Source: Marinobacter azerbaijanicus
GTDB taxonomy: Bacteria > Pseudomonadota > Gammaproteobacteria > Pseudomonadales > Oleiphilaceae
Reading direction: 5' to 3'
NCBI RefSeq assembly: GCF_030250645.1
Contig: NZ_JASSVS010000006.1
Location: 248,001-312,000 of the forward strand
DNA: 64,000 bases
This document shows, piece after piece, positions 25,512 through 33,587 of the stretch; position 1 is the first letter of the stretch; each line of letters starts with the position of its first letter. The position numbers and the translations under genes are program-made. The notes below the pieces were generated by a model that was not told the DNA's origin, ran no database searches, and worked only from the letters and a program-made list of their open reading frames with translations.

Positions 25512-25940
25512 TCAGCGGCGGAACCGTGTTTCCAGCACCACCGCTGAGTTGGTCCGCTCCACCCCTTCCAGATTACCTATCTGGTCCAGGACTGCACTGA
25601 GCTCTTCCAGCGACTGCGCCTGAACAATGGCAATCAGGTCATACTCACCGCTTACCGAATACAACTGCGAAACCTGGCTGATCTGCTCCAGCGCAGTGTT
25701 TGTTCGCGCCGTCAGTTTCTGGAAAACCTTGATCGACACATGGGCCTCCACCTGCCCGGCGGAATATTCCTCCCCGAGCTCAACGGAATAGCCGCGAATA
25801 ACGCCGCTCGCCTCCAGCTTTGCAATACGGTTCTGAACCGTCGACCGGGAGATGTCCAGAGCCCTGGCCAGATCCGAGATGCTGCAGCGAGCATTCTGTC
25901 GAAGCTGCAAAAGCAGCTTCTGGTCCTGCCTGCTGATCAT
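25512..25940 (-). CDS. Lrp/AsnC family transcriptional regulator (astA-DUF1338 neighbour)
   Basis: From ATG 25940 the protein has 142 residues: an N-terminal HTH (DQKLLLQLRQNARCSISDLARALDISRSTVQNRIAKLEASGVIRGYSVEL) and a RAM ligand-binding domain (VEAHVSIKVFQKL, VSGEYDLIAIVQAQSLEELSAVLDQIGNLEGVERTNSAVVLETRF). It diverges from astA. Direct repeats upstream of its start look like autoregulatory binding sites. A TTG seven codons further upstream would run through those repeats, so ATG is preferred. It may sense an amino acid from the neighbouring catabolic genes. Confidence 0.9.
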   Translation of the reverse strand: MISRQDQKLLLQLRQNARCSISDLARALDISRSTVQNRIAKLEASGVIRGYSVELGEEYSAGQVEAHVSIKVFQKLTARTNTALEQISQVSQLYSVSGEYDLIAIVQAQSLEELSAVLDQIGNLEGVERTNSAVVLETRFRR

Positions 25941-25956
25941 ATTGATAAATGCTCTG

Positions 25957-25982
25957 ATCAAATTGATAGATCAAACTATCAT
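25957..25982. promoter_or_regulatory. Tandem GATCAAA repeats, likely Lrp-type operator
   Basis: GATCAAATTGATA (25957-25969) is followed at once by GATCAAACTATCA (25970-25982), a 13-base direct repeat with half-site symmetry (TTGATA/TATCAA). It lies in the 137-base divergent gap between the Lrp gene and astA, close to the Lrp start. Lrp octamers commonly bind several phased sites, so autoregulation plus control of astA is inferred. Confidence 0.45.
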
Positions 25983-26077
25983 TCTTTTATTTTTGACGCT
26001 ACAAAATGACATTCCATCTCATCATACTGACACTGCCACTCCCCGCCATCAGGCGGCCAGCTGATGAGGACGCAGTG

Positions 26078-27202
26078 ATGATTATTCGCCCGGTTGCCAT
26101 GACAGACCTTGCCGCGCTGCAGCAGATCGCTGTTGAATCCGGGCCGGGTTTTACCTCACTGGTCGATGACCGCGATTTTCTGATCAAGAAGATCCATCGT
26201 TCCATCGAAAGCTTCGGTCGCAACCTGAACACACCCGGCGACGAAAGCTATCTGTTTATTCTGGAAGACCCGGAAACCGGAGAGGTCATGGGAACGACCG
26301 GTATTGAAGCCTCGGTAGGCGTCCGGCGTCCGCTTTACCATTATCATCGTAGCCAGGTTGTCCACCATTCGCCGGAACTGAACCTGCTCCGGCGAATGGA
26401 AACCCTGAACATGTGCAACCACTACACCGGCTGCAGTGAAATCTGCACACTGTTCCTGCGACCGAAGTTTCGCAGGGCGCAGGCGGGCAAACTGCTTTCC
26501 CGTGTTCGCTTCCTGTTCATGGCACAGCATCCTGAGCGTTTTGCACAGACAGTCATTGCGGAAATGCGCGGCGTTTCGGATGAGCGCGGGCAATCCCCGT
26601 TCTGGAACTGGCTGCGGGCACATTTCGTAGATCTCGAGTTCGACACGGTGACACGCATGGTAGGTACCGGCGACAACGGCTTTATTGCGGATCTGATGCC
26701 CCGACACCCGCTCTATACGCACCTGATGGATGAAAGTGCCCGTGCGGTTATCGGACAGGTGCATGACAATACCCGCCCTGCCCTGACCATGCTTGAGGCC
26801 GAAGGCTTCCGCCATAACGGATACATTGACCTGTTCGATGGCGGCCCCACTGTTGAAGCAAGACTGTCTGATATCCGTTCTGTGTCAGCCTCCACCGGAT
26901 GCCACATTCAGATTGTTGATGATGTTCAACCGGCGCTCGAAACGTGGAACCACGGTGGCAAGGGCCGGACGCTCGCCATCACCAACACGGAAACCGCAGA
27001 TTTTCGCGCCACCGTCACCACGGCCGCCAGGTACCTGCCCGCCCGCAATCTGCTGCAGATACCGGCAGAACTGGCAAATGCGCTCTATCTGCGTAACGAT
27101 GGACAGGCCCGCTTTATGGAACTGGCACCCGCAAACGCGGCCAGGCAACCGGCGGCCATACCACTCCGGCAACAGAAGGAGGCTATCCATGCACACCGAT
27201 AG
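26078..27202 (+). CDS. astA: Arginine N-succinyltransferase family protein (AstA-like)
   Basis: First enzyme of the arginine succinyltransferase (AST) pathway: succinyl-CoA plus arginine gives N2-succinylarginine. From ATG 26078 (GAGG 11 bases upstream) it has 374 residues. Family blocks are MIIRPVAMTDLAALQQIAVESGPGFTSLVDDRDFL, SESYLFILEDPETGEVMGTTGIEASVG, then NHYTGCSEICTLFL and GKLLSRVRFLFMAQHPERFAQTVIAEMRGVSDERGQSPFWNWL. It is longer than E. coli AstA (344) by a C-terminal extension, LPARNLLQIPAELANAL onward. None of astB, astC, astD or astE is adjacent, so only this step sits here with DUF1338. Confidence 0.85.
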   Translation: MIIRPVAMTDLAALQQIAVESGPGFTSLVDDRDFLIKKIHRSIESFGRNLNTPGDESYLFILEDPETGEVMGTTGIEASVGVRRPLYHYHRSQVVHHSPELNLLRRMETLNMCNHYTGCSEICTLFLRPKFRRAQAGKLLSRVRFLFMAQHPERFAQTVIAEMRGVSDERGQSPFWNWLRAHFVDLEFDTVTRMVGTGDNGFIADLMPRHPLYTHLMDESARAVIGQVHDNTRPALTMLEAEGFRHNGYIDLFDGGPTVEARLSDIRSVSASTGCHIQIVDDVQPALETWNHGGKGRTLAITNTETADFRATVTTAARYLPARNLLQIPAELANALYLRNDGQARFMELAPANAARQPAAIPLRQQKEAIHAHR

Positions 27203-27992
27203 AGACACATTGTTCAGTCGCCTTTGGGACAACTATTGTGAAGTGACCCCCTCCGCAGAGGATATCCATCGGTTGCTGGACGACACCCAGGGCGGCGAGA
27301 TTGTGAACGACCACATTGCCCTGCGCACCTTCAATCTTGAGAAGGTCAACCTGGACAAGCTGGCAGCGCACTTCCTGGCGCTGGGTTACCAGGAGGGGGG
27401 CGACTATCATTTTGAAGCCAAGAAGCTGTTCGCCAGGCATTACGAACACCCGGACCCTTCCGCCCCCAAGGTATTTATTTCCGAGCTGCTGGTAGAACAA
27501 TGTTCCGAGCCGGTGCAGGCCATCATTCATCAGCTGATAAGCCAGATGGATCCGGCCGCCGTTACGGCCGACAATTTCCTGTATTCCGGCCGCCACTGGG
27601 ATATCGACTACCCCACCTATCAGACCCTGCTGGAAGAGAGCGAGTACGCGGCCTGGGTGGCTGCCTGGGGCTTCAGGGCCAACCACTTTACAGTGAGCGT
27701 CAACGCCCTCAGTCGCTTCAGGACAGTAGCGGAGATCAACCAGGTTCTGAAGGACAATGGTTACCGGGTGAACAGCTCCGGCGGTGAAATCAAGGGGTCG
27801 CCGGAAGAGCTGCTGGAGCAGTCTTCCACCATGGCAGACCGGGCCGACGTGCAGTTCTCCGATCAGACAGTGGCCATCCCCAGCTGCTTCTATGAATTTG
27901 CGCTCCGTTACCCGAAACCCGACGGCCAGCTTTACAGCGGATTTGTCGCCGCCTCGGCGGACAAGATCTTTGAAAGCACCGATAGCTGCTAG
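27189..27992 (+). CDS. DUF1338 family protein (2-oxoadipate dioxygenase/decarboxylase-related)
   Basis: A 267-residue protein of DUF1338, the family of P. putida HglS, which converts 2-oxoadipate to D-2-hydroxyglutarate in lysine catabolism. The proposed metal ligands are visible: His in VNDHIALRTFN near 40, His in GFRANHFTVS near 162, and Glu in PSCFYEFALRYP near 238. It is shorter than HglS, so the substrate may differ. It starts inside the 3' end of astA (14-base overlap), so it is translated with it. That pairing suggests an amino-acid catabolic role linked to AST. Confidence 0.85.
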   Translation: MHTDRDTLFSRLWDNYCEVTPSAEDIHRLLDDTQGGEIVNDHIALRTFNLEKVNLDKLAAHFLALGYQEGGDYHFEAKKLFARHYEHPDPSAPKVFISELLVEQCSEPVQAIIHQLISQMDPAAVTADNFLYSGRHWDIDYPTYQTLLEESEYAAWVAAWGFRANHFTVSVNALSRFRTVAEINQVLKDNGYRVNSSGGEIKGSPEELLEQSSTMADRADVQFSDQTVAIPSCFYEFALRYPKPDGQLYSGFVAASADKIFESTDSC

Positions 27993-28047
27993 TATTCAAA
28001 TATCTGCGCCTAGACAGAAAACGTGTCATTCACATGATTAACGCTTA

Positions 28048-28078
28048 ATTTCGTCGTAACACCCCCTTCAGACGAAAT
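28048..28078 (+). terminator. Hairpin behind the astA-DUF1338 genes
   Basis: ATTTCGTC (28048-28055) pairs with GACGAAAT (28071-28078), 8 perfect bases around a 15-base loop. No T-run follows, so it may be a Rho-assisted terminator, an RNA-stabilising hairpin, or an operator for the ZIP gene that starts 20 bases downstream. Confidence 0.35.
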
Positions 28079-28098
28079 CTGGACGTTAAAGGAGGCCA

Positions 28099-28884
28099 AT
28101 GCTGGAAGAAGCCAACGTGGTCCTGCTCGGAGCGACAGCCAGCCTGTTGGCAGGCCTGGGCACCGGCGTTGGTGCGCTGGGTGTCTTTCTGGTGAGAAAG
28201 CTCACGCCGCAGTTGCAGGACGGTATGCTCAGCGCGGCCGCGGGCGTCATGCTGGCCGCGTCGTTCTTTTCGCTACTGCTCCCCGGCCTTGAATATGGCG
28301 AAGACCTCACAGGGGAAACCTGGAGTGCTGCCCTGATGGTGATTGCCGGCCTCCTGATGGGGGCAGGGCTGCTTTTCAGCATTCACCAGCGGTTACCACA
28401 TGAACACTTCACCCTGGGCCGCGAAGGGCCGGACAGTGCCCGCATCCGTCGAATCTGGCTATTTATCATTGCAATCGCCCTGCACAATTTCCCCGAGGGC
28501 ATGGCCGTAGGTGTGGGTTTTGCCGGCGGCGACATCGGCAATGGCACCGCTCTGGCGATTGGTATCGGGCTCCAGAATATTCCGGAAGGCCTGGCAGTGG
28601 CGGTATCGCTGCTGGCCATTGAGCACTCGCGGTTAAAATCCTTTGTCATCGCCGTGCTGACGGGGCTCCTGGAACCCATTGGCGGTCTTTTCGGGAGTGC
28701 CATGGTGTGGCTTGCCGAACCCCTAATGCCCTGGACCCTCGGCTTTGCGGCCGGTGCCATGCTGTTCATTATCAGCGATGAAATCATTCCGGAAACCCAC
28801 CGCGGACAATTCAAGACTCTGGCCACCTTCTCCCTGCTGGGCGGCTTTGTCGTGATGATGTTTCTGGACGCCTCGCTGGGCTAA
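28099..28884 (+). CDS. ZIP family metal transporter
   Basis: A 261-residue inner-membrane protein with eight hydrophobic segments. The metal-binding helix 4 reads ALHNFPEGMAVGVGF (near 130; HNFPEG) and helix 5 has GLQNIPEGLAVAVSLL. These are the signature His/Asn/Pro/Glu motifs of ZIP transporters (ZupT/GufA type), which import zinc or other divalent cations. AAGGAGG precedes ATG 28099. The cytoplasmic loop has HEHFTLGREG. It ends overlapping the convergent TauE gene by 4 bases. Confidence 0.92.
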   Translation: MLEEANVVLLGATASLLAGLGTGVGALGVFLVRKLTPQLQDGMLSAAAGVMLAASFFSLLLPGLEYGEDLTGETWSAALMVIAGLLMGAGLLFSIHQRLPHEHFTLGREGPDSARIRRIWLFIIAIALHNFPEGMAVGVGFAGGDIGNGTALAIGIGLQNIPEGLAVAVSLLAIEHSRLKSFVIAVLTGLLEPIGGLFGSAMVWLAEPLMPWTLGFAAGAMLFIISDEIIPETHRGQFKTLATFSLLGGFVVMMFLDASLG

Positions 28885-29669
28885 CCGGGAAACAGAACCT
28901 TTACCATGCCGATAGTGCTGACAATCAATAGCACCACGCCGAGGACACGAAAAAACACCGGCGTCTCAGCCTTCAGCATCCGGTCATGGACATAAAGGCC
29001 AATAACGTGGCCCACGGCAGCACAGGGTAGCAGCCACAGATGGTGAATCAGCTGCAGGTCGACCCCGACCCAGATAAAGGCCGCCATCTTGATGACCACC
29101 AGAATGAACCAGAGCGCGAACAGGGTATCCCGCAATCTTTCCTTTGGCAGATGCTGGGCAGCCACGGCAATGATCAGGGGAGCTCCTATCAGTGATGTAC
29201 CACTGATATACCCGCCAATCATCAGGAAAACCGTGTCCACTGCACGGCTGCCACTGCGAAAGGGACGGTCAAGAATGTAAGAGACAGAGTAAAGGGACAC
29301 AATGACAAAAATGATCGTGCTCATGACATTCGACGGGAGTGTAATAAGCCCGAACACGCCGATCAGTTTGGGCACGATCATGATCGCCAGAATCCGCCAG
29401 AGGTAGCGCCAGTCCACTGTGCCCGCAACCATTTGCCCCTGGTCATCCGTTCTGGAAGATTTGCGGTTGTTCATCCAGATGGTGAGGGACGAGAACACCA
29501 GAAGGTGGACGGCGATGATGGGCAGGAACACCAGCGGTTCATCCAGTACCAGCAGCAGAAATGGTAACGACAGCACCGCCCCGCCAAACCCGAGCCCGGA
29601 ACGAACAAAGCCGCTCCAGACGAAGATCAGGCCAATCAGAAAATACTGGTACAACGCCAGCTCAGACAT
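28881..29669 (-). CDS. Sulfite exporter TauE/SafE family membrane protein
   Basis: A 262-residue membrane protein with about eight hydrophobic segments. The N-terminal FVWSGFVRSGLGFGGAVLSLPFLLLV (about 16-42) carries the Gly-rich TauE/SafE motif (GxGGxxxxxP), and a second repeat begins near 145 (MIGGYISGTSLIGAPLIIAVAAQHL). Family members export sulfite, sulfoacetate or other organosulfonate-derived anions. The substrate here is not determinable. It is monocistronic, convergent with the ZIP gene, and divergent from the AbiTii gene by 238 bases. Confidence 0.9.
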   Translation of the reverse strand: MSELALYQYFLIGLIFVWSGFVRSGLGFGGAVLSLPFLLLVLDEPLVFLPIIAVHLLVFSSLTIWMNNRKSSRTDDQGQMVAGTVDWRYLWRILAIMIVPKLIGVFGLITLPSNVMSTIIFVIVSLYSVSYILDRPFRSGSRAVDTVFLMIGGYISGTSLIGAPLIIAVAAQHLPKERLRDTLFALWFILVVIKMAAFIWVGVDLQLIHHLWLLPCAAVGHVIGLYVHDRMLKAETPVFFRVLGVVLLIVSTIGMVKVLFPG

Positions 29670-29907
29670 AGTGACTCTCAGTTTCCGGCAGGTAAGTTCG
29701 CGAATACAAAGGCGTAAGAGGATACCCGCCCATCCCCCATTACTTCCAGTAACAAAGGGGTACTTTTCTACAACGGAAGAAACGCCCGATAGCGCCTAAT
29801 TTTTAACCAACGGGTCGGATTCTTTGCTGCCCGGAGCTATTACAAAAACAACAACCAGGAAGGGGTGCTCAGTCCTTCCCCTGCCTGTGGTAAAAGGGAG
29901 AATAACT

Positions 29908-30573
29908 ATGTCAGCAGCGGTTGAACATCTGGACGAGCGGCTTCAGGACAGCGGCGAGCTACTTGAGGAAATCATGCCCTCAGCCATCACCCTGGCCATG
30001 ATGCTCCGTCAACGAACCATGGCTGCCTGGATGCGAACGGAATTCGACGGCTACAGCAACCCTTCTGAACTGCCCCCTTACCGACGTGACGTGCCCGGCC
30101 ATATTGTTGCCCGATCGCCCCAGTATGGCTGGATTCCAGCCCCGGTCGACGAGAGTCAGAAGCAGGACTTCGGGCACCGGGATATGCTGGAGGGCATCAA
30201 ATCACTGGAGAAAACCTGTCTCAACTGCAAAAAAGGCACCGGCAACCGCATTGTATTCGACAAAGAGGAAATGGCCACACTGCAGTCCCGAATCAACCTC
30301 AGCGCAGAGCTGGCAATTACCATCAGCAGGGACAGCTATTGCAAACTGCTCCGGGTTATCCGCTGTGCAATGTACCTCTGGTGCCAGGAACTGATGGAAG
30401 TGGGCATCGGCGGCGATCACAACTCTTACAGCGACACAGAACGCAAGAAGGCGGCGCACCTGGATGACCCCGAACGCTTCTGGCGACAGGCTCTGGAAAG
30501 CAACAGCGACCTGCCGGTCCCGGATGTGCGAGAGGCAGGCTTCTTTGAGCGTGTCTTTGGACGGGCGGGCTGA
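29908..30573 (+). CDS. AbiTii-domain protein
   Basis: From ATG 29908 (AAAAGGGAG upstream) the protein has 221 residues. The N-terminal half matches the AbiTii domain: AITLAMMLRQRTMAAWMRTEFDGYSNPSELPPYRRDVPGHI, i.e. a helix pair ending W(x)xxEFDGY, then LPPYR. An internal CLNCKK pair near 108 and a helical C-terminus follow. AbiTii is named for an abortive-infection gene from Lactococcus, but most family members are untested. It is convergent with the motor-like pair, stops 5 bases apart. No partner gene for a classic phage-defence operon is visible. A longer frame from 29824 is unlikely. Confidence 0.75.
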   Translation: MSAAVEHLDERLQDSGELLEEIMPSAITLAMMLRQRTMAAWMRTEFDGYSNPSELPPYRRDVPGHIVARSPQYGWIPAPVDESQKQDFGHRDMLEGIKSLEKTCLNCKKGTGNRIVFDKEEMATLQSRINLSAELAITISRDSYCKLLRVIRCAMYLWCQELMEVGIGGDHNSYSDTERKKAAHLDDPERFWRQALESNSDLPVPDVREAGFFERVFGRAG

Positions 30574-30578
30574 ACCGC

Positions 30579-31646
30579 TCAGCGATCAGTCAGCTTGATC
30601 TCGATACGGCGGTTCCGTTGCAATGCTTCAGCGGAACTGCCTTCGTCCACCGGAAAGAATTCACCGAATCCGGCGGCCACCATGCGGTCCTGGGGCACGC
30701 CCTGGGACGCGAGGTAACGGACCACTGCCACCGCCCTGGCGGTGGACAGCTCCCAGTTCGAAGGAAACTCTTCGGTATTGATCGGAATGCGGTCGGTATG
30801 GCCATCAATACGCAGAATCCAGTCAATATCGTCCGGGATGGCGGATGCAACATCCAGAAGGACGTTCGCCAGTTTGTCCAGTTCCCGCTGACCTTCCTGC
30901 CCCAGGCTGGCTGAGCCAGACGCAAAAAGCAGCTCGGAGGGCAAAAGGAAACGGTCTCCAACGATTCGGATATTCTCGTTATCCTGAAGAATCTCCCGTA
31001 ACCGCCCGAAGAACTCGGACTGGTAACGTTCCAGTTCATTGACCCGCTCGGCCAGCAGTGTGTTCAGGCGTTTACCGACCTCTTCCAGTTCGGCCTGTTT
31101 CTCTGCAGTCAGGTCTTCCTGCAATCGCAATGCAGCGGTGATGTGGCTCAACTGATCCTGCAGGGCTGCAATCTGGTTCGACAGTTGTTGAATGATGGCG
31201 CGCTGGGAGGCGGTCAGTTGCTGTTCGTCTTCCAGTTCGGCCTCGGCGCTGGTTACCGCCTGCCGCAGATCCTCAACCCGCATGGCCTGAGCCTCCGCGT
31301 TGTACTGCTGCGCCAACCGTTGTGCTCTCTCCTCCTCAAGTTCCTCGCGAAGCTCGTCGTTCAGGGCAAGACTTTCACTGTAGCTGCTCTGGACGGCAGC
31401 CATTTCCTCTTCCAGTGCGGCTGTCTGTTCCCGCTCCAGCCCCAGCAGCCGGGAAATTTCCTCAAGCCGGCTGTTCAGCCTGGCCAGCTCTGAATCCCGA
31501 TCTGACAGTGTTTGTGACAGATAGAGCTGGCTGACCACATAAATCAGCAGCATGAAGATGATCAGCATCAACAATGCCGACAGGGCATCCACGTACCCGG
31601 GCCAGACGTTGATGGTGCTGCGGGTGCGACGTCTGGAGCCAATCAT
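30579..31646 (-). CDS. OmpA/MotB-like protein with long coiled coil
   Basis: A 355-residue protein. The N-terminus is basic, then a transmembrane segment (about 22-43) preceded by the MotB-type proton-binding Asp D20 in WPGYVDALSALLML. A coiled coil spans about 50-215, rich in Leu, Glu, Gln. The C-terminal OmpA-like peptidoglycan-binding domain (about 225-352) has LLFASGSASLGQEGQRELDKLA, RIDGHTDRIPIN, STARAVAVVRYLASQGVPQDRMVAAGFGEFFPVDEGSSAEALQRNRRIEIKL. With the ExbB/MotA-like protein upstream it should form a proton-driven stator across the inner membrane with a wall-binding arm. It is not a flagellar MotB: the plug region and length differ. Confidence 0.85.
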   Translation of the reverse strand: MIGSRRRTRSTINVWPGYVDALSALLMLIIFMLLIYVVSQLYLSQTLSDRDSELARLNSRLEEISRLLGLEREQTAALEEEMAAVQSSYSESLALNDELREELEEERAQRLAQQYNAEAQAMRVEDLRQAVTSAEAELEDEQQLTASQRAIIQQLSNQIAALQDQLSHITAALRLQEDLTAEKQAELEEVGKRLNTLLAERVNELERYQSEFFGRLREILQDNENIRIVGDRFLLPSELLFASGSASLGQEGQRELDKLANVLLDVASAIPDDIDWILRIDGHTDRIPINTEEFPSNWELSTARAVAVVRYLASQGVPQDRMVAAGFGEFFPVDEGSSAEALQRNRRIEIKLTDR

Positions 31647-31661
31647 GTCGCCGGCCTTTGA

Positions 31662-32381
31662 TTACGGCGCATCGTCAACCCGATCCACCAGGTTGGTTAC
31701 ACCAGTCAGCCATTCCTCCAGACCATCGTAAAAACGGTTCTGGGCATGTCCTGCCTGGATATCAAGAAAGCCGAGAACCAGCGAGCCACCAAGACCCAGC
31801 AATGATGAACTGAACGCAGTGCCCATGCCTTCCAGCGGCTTCAGAAGCCCTGACTGGAGCCCTGCGAACACCTCGCCGAAATCTTCCTGACCCATATCGA
31901 GGTTAACGATCACCTCGCCCACAGAATTGATAGTACCCAGCAGTCCCCAGAAGGTGCCCAGAAGGCCCAGAAAAATCAGCAGACTAATGAAATAGCGGGT
32001 GATTTCACGCTGCTCGTCCATGCGGCTGTGAATGGCATCCAGAACGGTGCGCAATGACATGGCGGACAGGGAGAAGCGGTCTCTTTTGGAATCGTCGTCA
32101 AGCTGGCGAGCCAGCGGCTTCAGCAACCGAGGCTCCTGCAACACTGAAAGCCCGGCATGGCCGGTACGGAACTGCGCAATCCAGCGCAGTTCCGGGAACA
32201 GCACAAACACCTGTCGATAGGTGATGGCGATGCCGATCAGAAGCACACAGACGATCAGCAGGTTGAATACCCAGTTCGCCATAAACGCGGTCTGAAGTGG
32301 TTTGTAGATCAGGGCACAAACCACCACGACCACTGCCAGGAACAGCGTCATCCAGAAAAGGGTATGCTTGGGATTACTCAT
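31662..32381 (-). CDS. MotA/TolQ/ExbB-family proton channel protein
   Basis: From ATG 32381 the protein has 239 residues with hydrophobic segments at about 10-35, 38-55, 130-155 and 175-205. The channel motif FLGLLGTFWGLLGTINSVGEV and the GLLKPLEGMGTAFSSSLLGLGGSLVLGF block are the hallmarks of the MotA/TolQ/ExbB superfamily. It lies 15 bases upstream of the OmpA/MotB-like gene and is probably co-transcribed. There is no TonB or TolR partner and no flagellar genes around, so the energy consumer is unidentified. The alternative GTG start at 32390 adds three residues. Confidence 0.85.
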   Translation of the reverse strand: MSNPKHTLFWMTLFLAVVVVVCALIYKPLQTAFMANWVFNLLIVCVLLIGIAITYRQVFVLFPELRWIAQFRTGHAGLSVLQEPRLLKPLARQLDDDSKRDRFSLSAMSLRTVLDAIHSRMDEQREITRYFISLLIFLGLLGTFWGLLGTINSVGEVIVNLDMGQEDFGEVFAGLQSGLLKPLEGMGTAFSSSLLGLGGSLVLGFLDIQAGHAQNRFYDGLEEWLTGVTNLVDRVDDAP

Positions 32382-32490
32382 TAACGCCACCGGTTTTATC
32401 GGGAAACACGTTAAAAGCTAGCACAAGCCCCGGGCGCCTGCTGTACTTAACCCCATTCTGATTGGTTAAGGATTTGTTACCCCGTTAACC

Positions 32491-33276
32491 TCAGGGCTGA
32501 TAGCGGCTGACAATACTGTCCAACGCTCCACTACCACGGGCCTCATCCAGCCCCCGCTGCAGGTCTTGCACAATCCCGGGGTCGGTCTCGGTGCTCACGG
32601 CCAGGTACATCGGTGTTTCCCGGAAAACCAGAACCGGCCTCAAACCGGTAATACCGTGCTCCTCTTCGGCCACCAGTGGGCCCACAAGTCCATCCGTCAC
32701 CCAGAGATCCGCCTGGCCCAGTGTCAGCCTGCGTGGATTCTGTTCACCGGACACACCCATGATCACATCAAACCCCTCACTCACCAGGTAGTCCGACATC
32801 ACATCACCCTTGTAGCCGGCAATCTGGTACTGTTTCGCCTCTTCGAGGGAACTGAGTTCGATATCAGAGTCCGGCGCTGCGAAAAGTGTCCATTTGATGG
32901 GCGCCAGCGGCCCTACCCACTGGAATTCATCTTCCCGTTCATCGGTCCGCGCAGTGCAGAACAGCGCATGGTTCGCGCGGCCCTGAACCCGGTCATAGGC
33001 AAGGCTCCAGTCACGCATTTTCATGACGTACTCGTAGTTCACCCTCGCCATCATCTCCTTGACCATATCCGCACAGATACCTGATATATCCTCAGCGTTA
33101 TGGGCAAAACCCTGGCCAGTGGTTGAAGCATTGTAGGGAGGGTAATTCTCGGTATAGATGTACAGCTTTTCGTCAGCAAAAGCCGCCGGCACCATCGCCA
33201 GCAACAACAGGGCGTGGGCCGCACGTCTGATAACTGTCAGGGGGGTTGGAACTCCGGGGCCTGGGATGGCTGGCAT
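32491..33276 (-). CDS. Periplasmic substrate-binding protein, SBP_bac_3 family
   Basis: A 261-residue protein with a signal peptide (PTPLTVIRRAAHALLLLAMVPAAFADE). The mature fold is type-II periplasmic: KLYIYTENYPPYNASTTGQG, GICADMVKEMMARVNYEYVMKMRDWSLAYDRVQGRANHALFCTARTDERE, then a second lobe with ADLWVTDGLVGPLVAEEE. The 'WSLAYDR' pattern is typical of orphan Pseudomonas/Marinobacter SBP3 proteins with no local ABC transporter, as here. The ATG follows CGAGGATACAAGA. It diverges from the GGDEF-EAL gene across a 311-base region. The ligand is unknown. Confidence 0.8.
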   Translation of the reverse strand: MPAIPGPGVPTPLTVIRRAAHALLLLAMVPAAFADEKLYIYTENYPPYNASTTGQGFAHNAEDISGICADMVKEMMARVNYEYVMKMRDWSLAYDRVQGRANHALFCTARTDEREDEFQWVGPLAPIKWTLFAAPDSDIELSSLEEAKQYQIAGYKGDVMSDYLVSEGFDVIMGVSGEQNPRRLTLGQADLWVTDGLVGPLVAEEEHGITGLRPVLVFRETPMYLAVSTETDPGIVQDLQRGLDEARGSGALDSIVSRYQP

Positions 33277-33587
33277 TCTTGTATCCTCGTAGCAATGGGT
33301 CGTTTCAAAACCCTTTCTGGAACTTTAGGCTAATAGCTTTGAGCAATTATGCCAATACGACCATCATTGCGGTTCCGATGCAAAATGTCAGTGACAAAAC
33401 GTATCTTTGTTTCAGAGAATGACGTGCATCAAAACCCATGCCCGAGCACCAGCCCCATCAAGTTGACAATTGTCAGCGGCGTCGATGATTTTTATCGACA
33501 CCTGGTCTATCGTAATGAGCATTAACATGTAAACTATGAACACAGGTTCAGGGATCCCAAAAGCTCGCTGACACAGGGAAGCCGTCA
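33277..33587. other. 311-base divergent promoter region with a palindrome and a hairpin
   Basis: It separates the binding-protein gene (-) from the GGDEF-EAL gene (+). TGACAATTGTCA (33464-33475) is a perfect 12-base palindrome whose left half overlaps a TTGACA box. GTCGAT (33481-33486) pairs with ATCGAC (33494-33499) around GATTTTT. Either could be an operator. No open frame with a good ribosome site is seen. Confidence 0.45.

Noticed and set aside
30579..32381. A Zorya phage-defence locus (ZorAB)
   Set aside because: The stator-like pair resembles ZorA/ZorB, but no zorC, zorD or zorE gene is present and the MotA-like subunit is short (239 residues) without the long ZorA tail. The similarity is kept only as an observation.
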